Under the pieces are notes generated by a model. The model was not told the origin of the DNA and did not search any database. It saw only the letters and a list, made by a program, of their open reading frames with translations. Shown here one piece after another: positions 42,414 through 51,161 of a DNA stretch of 51,161 bases. The position numbers were made by a program, and so were the translations under genes. The stretch spans positions 18,498,862 to 18,550,022 of the forward strand of contig NC_049994.1 of the NCBI RefSeq assembly GCF_000003815.2, read 5' to 3'. The stretch comes from Branchiostoma floridae. Its lineage: Eukaryota; Chordata; Leptocardii; Amphioxiformes; Branchiostomatidae. The first letter of the stretch is position 1; each line of letters begins with the position of its first letter.

Positions 42414-42656
42414 CAGTAGAAGCCTGCTAATTGCACATCGGATTAACGCACACTTCTGTTTACTGCACGGAATCCCAAATACAGTAGAAGCCAGTAAATT
42501 GCACATCGGATTAACGCACACTTCTGTTAACTGCACGGAATCCCAAATACCAAAAACCGGTGCGGTCCAGCTAGGTAACTTCGCATTATTGCACCAGCCG
42601 GATAATTGCACGAAATTCACTGGCAAATAGGCTGTGCATTTAAGCGGCTTCTACTG
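42414..42656. mobile_element. Tc1/mariner-like MITE with a duplicated left end
   Basis: It begins CAGTAGAAGCC and ends GGCTTCTACTG, flanked by TA. The first 68 bp are repeated in tandem (second CAGTAG at 42482). The paralogous site after gene 1 (tttata-ttgcggactgtgac at 38511) is empty and has a single TA, which proves insertion at TA. Confidence 0.92.
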
Positions 42657-42960
42657 TATTTCGAACGGTGACCCCTTTGGACTTTAATAGTGGTATCGTC
42701 TACCCAATGACCTCACGGTCAGTGACCCACACTGAGCCACATGTATGGTTATACCATTATGATATTTAGTAGGGGTAACATTTTTATAGGGTCGAAAACA
42801 CCGATGAAATTAGCAAAACTTTTGTCTGCTGTATGTTAACAATCACACTTCAGAATCTTCTTGATGTGTGAAGGTATCGGAATATTGTTTTATAGACGAA
42901 TAAAAGGGTTTTTCAAAGTTGTGGACTGTGGGTGGTGGACTGGTCCATGGGTTTAACCTA

Positions 42961-42973
42961 TGACCTTTGGACT
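42961..42973 (-). promoter_or_regulatory. DR1 nuclear-receptor-like site upstream of gene 3
   Basis: The minus strand reads AGTCCA-A-AGGTCA, a close match to the DR1 consensus, 471 bp before the gene 3 ATG. The gene 2 counterpart is at 38865-38877. The aligned part of the gene 1 upstream region (near 31285) does not keep the motif. Confidence 0.5.
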
Positions 42974-43431
42974 TTCTTCGCGAAATAAACAGCAATGTAA
43001 CTCTAGCGCTTTTTGGCATGAAAGACGTATTAAAGCTGCGATTTCATAGTTAATGTCATACCGTCCATAGAGGTGAGTTCTGTAGTTAACTTTCCACTTG
43101 TAGTCGTACTCATTTCTTCAGAAACTGCCCTCACAGTCTTTGAAACGTTGGTACTGGTAGGACTGGCTGTCACATGGCAGAACCAACTTTTTGGCACGCG
43201 CACAATCTTTTATTTATTTAATATACCGGGTTTGCTTGAACATTAGGAAAGGCGAAGATTGTTGTATTTGGTCCACACAAGTCCGTGAAAGATAAGACTA
43301 CTTTGCTGTGCCTGCTTTGTCCTTAACTTTTTTTCGTTGACTGTATAAATAATATCTATTAAAGCGCATTCGCCAACGCCCCCCTCCCACCCCTTAGTAA
43401 CACCTGTAATTTTTAGTAGAAGCCAAAGGAG

Positions 43432-45744
43432 ATGGACCCGAAGAAAGGGACGACGTACAGTCTGAGCGAAGACAAGAAGACGGTGACTTTTGACTACAGC
43501 TTCAACCCCTGGGACTACAACAGAGCAGGTCAGGGATTAATTAAGAAAACTTCGAAAGGGGGCGTGACTTCCAAGCCTAATAAACCCTTTCACAGAGATC
43601 AGAACCAGGGCTCGAAATACTTTTATCTGCATACCTGCACTGGTGCAGGTAACATTGAAAATTACCTACACCAAACAAATTTTACCTGCACCACTCTGAA
43701 TTTAGGAAGTACGGATCATACTAAAATTGCTCAAGAACCATTTCTAGTTTTTTTTCTTTTTCTTTTATACTCAATCAATAGGTGGTAACAGTCAATGCAG
43801 CTAATATTAACAATCCATTATAGGACATTATAAAACCCAGTACATGGACCAGTGCAGGTTAGGTGCAGGTAGACACCAGAAATGCCTGCACAGCTCCAAT
43901 TTTGCCTGCACTAACCTGCATATGCACCTGTGGTATTTCGAGCCCTGAGAACGCATGTGCGGCGACAGGAATTCTAGGTTATGTGGTTACGGTAAAGGCC
44001 CACAAACAATGTTGTGCAGATCAAGAGAAGGACTTTTCTTTTTTAATGCCTTTACCTTTGACATATTGCCTATAATTCCTGCCGATGTACATGCGTTCTG
44101 ATTTCTGTGAGAGGGCTTATTACTATTAGTAATACCTTTTCGGTAACTGATAGCAATAAATGTGGATTTTGTATGGCTCACCCCTAGCAGACACCAACTT
44201 TATATTTTGTTGTTTGAACATTTTTAAGTAAAAAGTGGTGAAAACAGAACTTGAAGGAAAACTTGACCCTCCCACTTAGACCATGCACGCCCCTCCCAGT
44301 AACGCCCTACATACACTGTATATAGTTTTGGGGAGTCTAGATTATTATTGATTGGTTTTTAATCTAACTTTGTATGTATGTATGTATGTATGTACATGAA
44401 GCGTGTATTGCAATTCATGTTAATGCATATAATTTCATGTGGTCTGGCGGCTCTGGCCCAACAAACTAAAGCTTTGTTTATTCTTACTCAAACATATGTA
44501 TGGTGACCAGCTCCATCCTGCTCAATCCTGCCTCTTGCTACGTTATGTAATCAAACACCACATGGTGTCAATTACACCTCCAGTAACCATGGTAATGACC
44601 ACGTGGTCCAGGTCATTAACCTTATTTGTTAGGAGAAGAGAAGGAGCAAAAAATATTTTTTGCTACGGTACCATAGAGTTTAGCCTGGGTACCATTCTTG
44701 GCGGTCGGCTTTGGGGAGCTTTACCCGGCACCGACCTGCTCCTATCAGCCTGTCTGATTAGCTGCCCTTTGAGATTTCGCTGATAGAGCTTGTAGCCGGC
44801 CTTTGGAGTTTACCCCGCCCGCGTCGGGGCGCGACTAAATTAATCTAACCCTGTAAGAACTCCCCCGGCCTGTACCAATTAACTGTACGGGCGGTCACCC
44901 CTACACCGCCGAGCGCCTCGATGGTATGGTTCCCAGGCTACATAGAGTTAATCACTGCTAACATAATGTTAAAACCAAGCTTTATGTTCATTCAACAGGT
45001 CAGATCTCTATCTGGACTATAGCTGACAGGGCCGCCTGGCTGTTATTCCTGGGGGAATCCGCTCTAGAGCCAAGATTTTTAAATGTAAGACTTTTTACTC
45101 GCTGCCAGGAGTGGGAACTCAGCCCTTCCTTCTACAGTCTCGTCAAGCCAGGCACCAGCCTGCAAGCCTCATCAAGGATGCTTCATGTGGGTAAAACCTC
45201 CATGACAAGGGGAGGGGAAATCGTTGACAGTTCCACCAATGAGATCTTGGTTAAGGGGATCGTTCAAGACGTCCACGTCAGCATGGAGACGCGAAGACCT
45301 AAGCCTTTCCCTGATTGGATAAAGGAAAAGTACTCGTATCTGTTATCAGAGCCGCGTCCGAAAACGGTTGAAAGATTTGAGGACCCCAATGATACCACTA
45401 AGATGTTTATTTACAGAGTTACCGTGCCACCTAGCGACATTGATGACAATAACCACACTAACCAAAAGCAATACATTCGGTACTGCTTCAATTGTGCCGC
45501 TGTGGGCGCAAAACAGGGGGCGTACCCGACAGTAAGGGGGGATCTGTTCAAACAGGGGGTACGGAAAGTCTCTGTGCTGTACCAGAAGGAATCGCTAGAG
45601 GGTGATGTCCTGACTGTGGAGTCCTGGGAAGAAAGTCCTGGTACTTTAAGGTTCCAGGTGAGAAAAGGGAGTGAGAAGTTGGTTCAGGTCACGATGCAGT
45701 TTTTTGTAGCTTCAGGTTCTGAAACTGACAAGTCTAAACTGTAG
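43432..45744 (+). CDS. Double-hotdog thioesterase-like protein, gene 3
   Basis: Exons 43432-43528 (97 nt) and 44999-45744 (746 nt), phase-1 intron, 280 aa. It starts MDPKKGTTYSLSEDKKTVTF. Hotdog 1 crosses the intron (YNRAG|QISIWTIADRAAWLL) and hotdog 2 has SDIDDNNHTNQKQYIRYCF. It is closest to gene 2 throughout. No frameshift is seen, so all three paralogues appear functional. Upstream: DR1-like site (42961), possible 5' exon donor (43073), TATA box (43344) and C-rich box (43377). The intron carries a nested MITE pair and a 260-bp element near the acceptor. The function is inferred from the fold only. Confidence 0.82.
43578..44122. mobile_element. Palindromic MITE (outer), interrupted by another element
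   Basis: The left arm (taataaaccctttcacaga, then gcatgtgcggcgacaggaat after the inner insert) pairs with the right arm (attcctgccgatgtacatgc, tctgtgagagggcttatta) over about 75 bp. The matching intron position in gene 2 (39470, aagcctaatagtaacg) lacks it. Confidence 0.8.
43606..43947. mobile_element. CAGGG-type MITE (inner), 342 bp, 5-bp duplication
   Basis: It begins CAGGGCTCGAAATA and ends TATTTCGAGCCCTG. It is flanked by agaac on both sides (43601-43605 and 43948-43952), and the outer element reads continuously once insert and one agaac are removed. The termini are hAT-like, but the duplication is 5 rather than 8 bp. It holds repeated acctgcac/gtgcaggt words. Confidence 0.88.
44360..44395. 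repeat. (TATG)n microsatellite
   Basis: About six TATG units in the gene 3 intron. Confidence 0.9.
44681..44940. mobile_element. TAGCCTGGG MITE, 260 bp, 9-bp target duplication
   Basis: It begins TAGCCTGGGTACCAT and ends with the inverse GGTTCCCAGGCTA. The flanks are catagagtt at 44672-44680 and 44941-44949. A 9-bp duplication fits a Mutator-like (MULE) source. A second copy begins at 51089. Confidence 0.88.
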
Positions 45745-46360
45745 ATGTACTTATTATTAGAGATCAGTCAGTGTTCCTTTTGGAAATGAAGTACTTCATT
45801 TGAGAGAATCTTTGCTTTATCTGGAAGTCAAAAATTGTTAAATTGAATTCCCTCGATACTCAAAGTTTTAAGATTAATTTTAATGATACAAAGATCAGGG
45901 CCAAACAACATGTAACCATACTAGTACATTTGTATATGGTAGTCTTCTACCTGATATGATACCATTGTCACATAATGAATGTATGTATGAAGATTAGGGT
46001 CTATAGGGTACTAGTATAGGAGAATTCTTTTCCAGAACCAGCAGGTACTTAGGCTTACTTATAGCGTAGAGAAGCAGAACTCCAGTCAGAAGCTCTGAGG
46101 AAGGTGTCTGAGAGACATAAAATTGTAAGCCAACTAAAATACTTACTGGTTGGAAAAAAGCATTCTACTATATCCTACCAACATAATGAAATTCTTTTCG
46201 GAAGATTAGTGTCTAGATGTATCAGAACTTCAGCCATGTAACTTACATCTTTGTAAACTGTATCATCATCATTTGCCATCCTTTATGAATATGAGGTGAT
46301 CAAGTGAAGTTTGACTTCCAGTACAGTCTGTCATCTGTATGTTTTGTGTGAACCTTATGA
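45745..46360. other. 3' flank of gene 3
   Basis: Non-coding. Unlike genes 1 and 2 it has no GAAT run, so the block duplication that made genes 1 and 2 alike downstream did not extend here or has been replaced. Confidence 0.5.
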
Positions 46361-46362
46361 TA

Positions 46363-46570
46363 CTGTAAATGCAGAAATGTTTGCGGTGTATTAATGTTCG
46401 CGGTTTTCGCTGTGACCACTTCACCGCGAACTTGAAACCACCGCGAACATTTTTCTATTAAGGTATTAGACTGCAGTCTATGGTGTTACCGCGAACTTAA
46501 ATCCACCGCGAAAAGTCCTTTTTCCCACTACTGCGAAATTAAGTCCCCGCGAACATAAATGCATTTACAG
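46363..46570. mobile_element. CTGTAAATGC MITE, complete copy, 208 bp
   Basis: It begins CTGTAAATGCAGAAATGTT and ends ATAAATGCATTTACAG, with TA on each side. The interior is rich in ttcgcggt/accgcgaa words in both orientations. Fragments lie at 21841 and 37951. Confidence 0.88.
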
Positions 46571-46572
46571 TA

Positions 46573-48186
46573 TACCATTGTGATATAGTGAATGTATGTG
46601 TAGGTATTGAGATATAAAAGTTTATAGATTTATCACGACTTCAACCATGCAATCTGTATCCATGTTATATTTTATCTGACCTCAATGAAAAGTGGAAAAC
46701 GAGGCAAGATTTGAAAAACAAACGAGGCAAGAGAACTCGTTAGTCACAATTAGTCTCTTTATTTGATAATGTTTAAAAAGAAACGTAATTCAGTACTTGA
46801 GGAAGTATCGCTATATTTGTTAACATAAATATAAGTCTGTGTAAAAAGTACAGTACTGTTTTCAAGACACCCATGGAAATATATATAATATATATATATT
46901 CTGAATAATAATAATAACTTACACCTGAACCAGTTATACATATAGGACAATCCCCCAAATACCTGGGAAACACTAAATTATATTGCATTTTAGAGTTTAA
47001 CGTAATCATAATTATCAAAATAACGTTAGCATTACCGTAAGACAACTTGTATTAGCTACCTCCATGATATTATATATAGCAAACGTCTTACCTTAGAATA
47101 GCTAACATTTTCAGTACAATATCAGCTCCGTTTTAGTCAGGTTCTAGTATAGAAGACTGCACATATTGTCACAGTTACAGTAATGTTTGTACATGGAGTT
47201 TTGATTCAGTGATTTCATGAGGCCATACAAAATCATTTCCTTGTTTCTTGGTAATTAGTTGAATGGAAGCTGAATATTAAAAGAGAGTTAGTGGAAATTG
47301 TACCTTTCTGAACACAGTTTCATGAAATGACAATTTCTCTTTTCCTTTGTTTTAACTTGTTCCCTTGCTGTAGTTTTGCCTAACCAAAGAAATATTTTAG
47401 TATGACCTCATTCACAATTCTCACAGTATTAAGTTTGAGTTGATGAACACATCATGGTATTTTGGTAGGAAACCTATCCACTATATGTACTACCAGTATG
47501 TATATGCTTAATGTACCTTACATTACAACTATTGATATACCATCACCATAACTTAACTTACTAAATTGTGTACAAAATTCTATAATCTCCATGGTGATAC
47601 GTCAGCTCCAAAATGTCACAGGCAACAACAACTGTCAATCAATCAATCATAATCCTGTCATATTTGATCTCTAAGCAGATACGTGGTTTAGACTCAATTC
47701 TTTTTTCTAATATTGTATCTCTTTCAAAAGGTGCAATTTTTTGTTGGTATTCAAGTTTTTCAACCAGAAAACCACAAAGGGCCTTACAAAATTGGAGAAA
47801 ATGATGTAAAACAGCCCCAAACCTTGCTTGGAAATCATAATTATAAACATGAGAGAACAAACATGAGAGTACATATTTCTGCATCATGAGGTATTAGAGG
47901 GATAAGAAAGGAAAGACCAACAAAATTTATCTTTTTTCATTTCCACCCCAAACCAGGGCTGTTTCCAGTCTCCAGTCTTTTCTGTCCCACTCTTTGTTTG
48001 AGAGCCCATATTGTCATTTTCTATGTTATTTTCAGCTTACAAAAATACATTTTCATTGATTTCATGTCGTTTTAAGACAGATGGGGTAAAATTCCTTCTC
48101 AACATGCAAATTTCCATCCTGGGAAGGAGGGACAGGTCCTGGAGACAGCCCTGCTCAAAATCATATTTTCTCTGGGAAAGTCTACT
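46573..48186. other. Non-coding AT-rich DNA
   Basis: No gene is recognised on either strand. ORFs up to 90 codons have no motifs. Small AT runs lie at 46880-46900. Confidence 0.5.
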
Positions 48187-48199
48187 GTAACTTTGGCAT

Positions 48200-48374
48200 A
48201 ATCTCCAAGCAGATCCTACGGTAGCATAAGATAGTATCAAAAGCTGGCGGAGGAATGAAGCCAGCCTAGGAGTGTGTTAATGTGACCGTAGGTGCCCGTT
48301 TGACTCCCTTTGGCCGGCTATACTCCTGGCCAGCTTTGATACTACCTTATGGTACTGTAGGATATGCTTGGAGA
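48200..48374. mobile_element. Inverted-repeat element, 175 bp, with 13-bp flanking direct repeats
   Basis: The arms pair over about 45 bp (tctccaagcagatcctacgg / ctgtaggatatgcttggaga, then agtatcaa-agctggc / gccagctttgatact). Flanks gtaactttggcat at 48187-48199 and 48375-48387 are identical. Confidence 0.85.
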
Positions 48375-48387
48375 GTAACTTTGGCAT

Positions 48388-49387
48388 TCCATTTTAGTTT
48401 TGGACTGCCACCAACATTATAACACCCTTGAGCCTGAACACCCTTACAACACTTGTTATGACATCATTACATTAGGAGTCAGTAATGCGTCCCTCGGGAC
48501 TGGGCCATTCATGCCTAATCATTATAGCTACTGCATAACAACACTGGGAGCACTCATGGTGTGAACATTACACTTAACACGATTGGATGCTAAAATTACC
48601 TACCAGAGAGAAATCATTTGTAATTTGGGGTAAAAATGAATTAAACCCAACCAAAAAGGAACAGTTTACCACAAGTTGACACGATTTGAGGGTAAAAATG
48701 TACGCAAATTTTGCTGGTCCTTCCTTTCAGCTCAATTTTAGATAACAATTACAATAGATTTGAAATTACAAGAGAAACAAAATACCTGTACCACTGTCAG
48801 TCTGTATAGACCATAAAATATTCATAACTACACTCAGTGCCTGTTTTCCCAACCTAATTGTAATTATAACACTACTATTAAAATGAATTCTGATCAGAAA
48901 TTTACAAATAGAATCAACATAAAATATGTTATTGAATTGCAGGAGCAGCAGAAACTATTGCTTGCTTTTTAAAAACAAACTACGTCGTAATAAAATCTAA
49001 ACTGACATTGCATAGAGTAGAATAAAAGAATTGCAGCTAGCTGTCAAAACTACGTATAAAAAACCTGGCAAGGTTACTGACAGCTTACATGGTGGCAAGA
49101 GGTCTTATTACAGGCAGAATCTCAAGTTACAGGATCTGTGTGAGAACAGTTCTCAATACGAGTCATAGCAGAGGGCAGTTATCTAAATTTGCCTTGCTTG
49201 GAGCTTGCAAAAGAAGCTTTACGATATTTAAAACTAAGATAACTATTCACTGCACTTTTTGTCATGACATTGATTAGGGAGAATCCCTCTCAAAAGCCAT
49301 GTTGGAAGTCAATTGCTGGAGGATTAATTTTTTGTTGACGTTTTTTTAAGGTTTATGTGTAAAAAAAAGTTGCCTGTCCCTCCCTGC
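48388..49387. other. Non-coding DNA, probably including amphiphysin 3' UTR
   Basis: No coding exon is seen. The part next to 49388 lies downstream of the amphiphysin stop codon on the minus strand and may be its 3' UTR. Confidence 0.5.
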
Positions 49388-50991
49388 TTAAGTCTGGAGC
49401 CGCTTGGTGTGGTTCTCTGGCAGCAGGCCTTTAGAGCTGTCTGAAACCTTCACGCCCATCAACCAGCCTTCATCCTGAGGAGGAATAAGAAACACTTTTA
49501 GAAAAGCCTGGTTTGTGTAGCACAACAGTTGGAGTGTTCGACTCAGAACCAAGGGGTTCATGGTTCGATACTCGCCTTGCCCTGACTTCGTGCTCTTGGG
49601 AAAATTATACCCGCCATGGATGACGGTAGAGTGACGCCCACAGAGCCCATTCTGCTTACATGTATGTGTCAAAAAGTGTGCCCAAAACACGGATTTCTGC
49701 GCCAGTGTGCCAACATCTGCACATTTGCCCATATGATAGAGCTGTAACTTTGTGTTTTAGAAAAGCTTGCATGGAAGTAAGATATGTAGAGTAATCGTAC
49801 ATACACACCTGAGAAAACACACATTTCAATGCAAAGTTGGGAAAACTTGGTGTCCTTGAACAAAAACACAAACGACAATTCTAATGTCCAAATCTGGTAC
49901 TTGAATTATCAACAGTAATGACACACTCAGCATCCATATTACAAAACCCAAGTGATAACATTAGAAGCCTGTGTGTAAACCCAGTCTGTAACATCCATAT
50001 CAAACATTATCGTGACCCATGTACATGTACGTATACGTATTGAGTCTGACATTAAGATTGCTTACCGCATCATCCGGATCTTCAAAGGGAATAATGTAGA
50101 TGGTCTCCCCCGTCTCGAAGGACAGCTCGTCTGAGTCACATCGGGTGTAACTGTGGGTCGTGATCACCTGAAACAACAGAGGCACAAACATAGGTAAGAC
50201 AGCCCGGATTTCCATTATTTCTAACATACAGTCAAGTCTGCCCAAGATTACCACTCAGGGGACTTCTGGTTTGGTCTATGTGGACAGGTGGTCACTATGG
50301 ACTGGACTCTTAATGTTTGTGTCTAAGGGGCCAACAAAAAGTGGTCACTTTAGCTAGGTGGTCCTTACGTAGAGGCAGTCATTTGCACTGAGGTTTGACT
50401 AAACACATACAGATAACCTATTACCACTCTTGTCAAAAAAGGCATAAACTTTAAGGCCACACTGAAAATACCTCATGTGGCCCTAACCGTTTCAAAATAC
50501 AGTGGTTGAAAAAAAGTAACCACAGAAAACAAATTAAAGAGAAATCATGGGATTTAAAAGAAAACAGTCAAAAATCCTCTTGGTTCTTGGGAAATTCTTG
50601 GACAAGTCAGCAAGACTTACTGATAAGTAGGAAAATGGGCTGGGGGAATAACTTAATCTAAATCTAAATTCAATCCATAAATCTATATGTATGCCAAGCG
50701 ACAGATTTCCCCCTTAGTCTTTGTTGTCAATTTTTGTTGACACTCTACAATGTACTTTGGCATCACATTTCATTACCTAAAAACCAACAACTGAGGCTGG
50801 TATAGCCTTAAGTAAAATAATACATGAAGAAGCCATACCGAGTACAAGATGTCGTCTGGAGCTGAGGGTTTGTCGTTTTCTGTGGGGCTGGGAATTCTGT
50901 CGGACCCGTCTGCTATGTTTGGCGTGACGTCTGCTTCTAGGTCAACCTTCCCGGGGTCTACGGTCGCTTCTACTTCTGCATCGGGCACGTC
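49388..50991 (-). CDS. AMPH: Amphiphysin/BIN1 C-terminal exons with SH3 domain (5' part outside the window)
   Basis: Exons in order: 50991-50839 (153 nt, acidic linker, TENDKPSAPDDILYS), 50167-50066 (102 nt) and 49474-49388 (87 nt with TAA). All borders are AG/GT and phase 0. The last two encode the SH3 domain: VITTHSYTRCDSDELSFETG, then IIPFEDPDDA, then DEGWLMGVKVSD and GLLPENHTKRLQT. The DEGWLMGVK and LxPENxTxR wording and the terminal position are characteristic of amphiphysin/BIN1, whose SH3 binds proline-rich dynamin at endocytic sites or T-tubules. The RT loop DSDEL, the Trp and the PEN of the peptide groove are present; the insert between GVKVSD and GLLPEN is shorter than in vertebrates. 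The BAR domain should lie beyond the right edge. Confidence 0.88.
49505..49615 (+). mobile_element. Degraded tRNA-derived SINE in the last amphiphysin intron
   Basis: gtgtagcacaacagttggag (A-box region) and ggttcgatactcgcc (B-box variant) are followed by gtgctcttgggaaaatta, related to cttgtgcccttgggaaaggc of the other SINEs in this window. Confidence 0.65.
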
Positions 50992-51088
50992 CTAACAGGA
51001 GACAACAAAATGCAAAAGTACACGTATTAGTATCAAAGCTCATCTCATTTCCATAGTCTAAATATTTGACCATTGGGGCACCAGCTAC

Positions 51089-51161
51089 TAGCCTGGGTAC
51101 CATCCTATTTCTACCGGGGCTCCTTACACGTCGCTTGACAGGAAGGAGCCGCGGTAGAAAT
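51089..51161 (+). mobile_element. TAGCCTGGG MITE, left end, cut by window edge
   Basis: It begins TAGCCTGGGTACCATCC, the same terminus as the element at 44681-44940. An inverted pair (atttctaccggggctcctt / aaggagccgcggtagaaat) follows inside. The right end is outside the window. It lies upstream (minus sense) of the amphiphysin exon ending at 50991. Confidence 0.7.

Noticed and set aside
42385-42630. 81- and 82-codon ORFs on both strands
   Set aside because: They lie within the CAGTAG MITE and its duplicated end.
47613-50254. Several 60-114-codon ORFs
   Set aside because: Most have no motif. Those overlapping 49388-49474 and 50066-50167 are kept only for their exon parts; the rest is intron read-through.

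Overview
The window looks like nuclear DNA of an animal. Genes are split by GT-AG introns, three 100-base N runs mark scaffold gaps, and there are SINEs, LINEs, a gypsy-type LTR element and many miniature inverted-repeat elements. A TRIM gene, an ankyrin-Roc gene, amphiphysin and cytosolic Met-tRNA synthetase point to an invertebrate deuterostome, most likely an amphioxus (Branchiostoma). The species is inference; no search was run.

Layout. 1-2437: repeat DNA ending in a 64-bp hairpin minisatellite and a gap. 2438-9352: an almost intact gypsy-type retrotransposon on the minus strand with 210-bp LTRs, PBS, PPT, gag, pol and a correctly phased -1 slippery heptamer. 9353-13700: a LINE remnant, then a TRIM/NHL gene whose open frame is cut by a tRNA-derived SINE with an exact 11-bp target duplication. 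14136-14256: two abutting near-perfect palindromes. 14296-16423 (minus): four exons of the GST-like N-terminal part of methionyl-tRNA synthetase. 17577-27732 (minus): an AHNAK-like coding fragment and an ankyrin-Roc GTPase gene with four 99-nt phase-0 exons, one ankyrin repeat each. Its first intron carries a 3 x 1.04-kb tandem repeat.

28-31.5 kb is gene-poor and holds small inverted-repeat elements. 31578-45744 (plus) is a tandem array of three two-exon genes for double-hotdog, thioesterase-like proteins. Gene 1 has an intact CR1/jockey-type LINE and a SINE in its intron. Genes 2 and 3 carry different MITEs, two of them at the same intron position. The last ~290 nt of coding sequence are nearly identical in all three genes while upstream parts have diverged, which suggests gene conversion. 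Genes 2 and 3 share a TATA box, a C-rich box and a DR1 nuclear-receptor-like site. 45745-49387 is non-coding. 49388-50991 (minus) holds the last three exons of an amphiphysin/BIN1 gene, ending in its SH3 domain.

The genes do not form one pathway. The most distinctive parts are the modular ankyrin-Roc gene and the thioesterase-like array. The paralogous introns of that array act as empty-site controls for dating mobile insertions.
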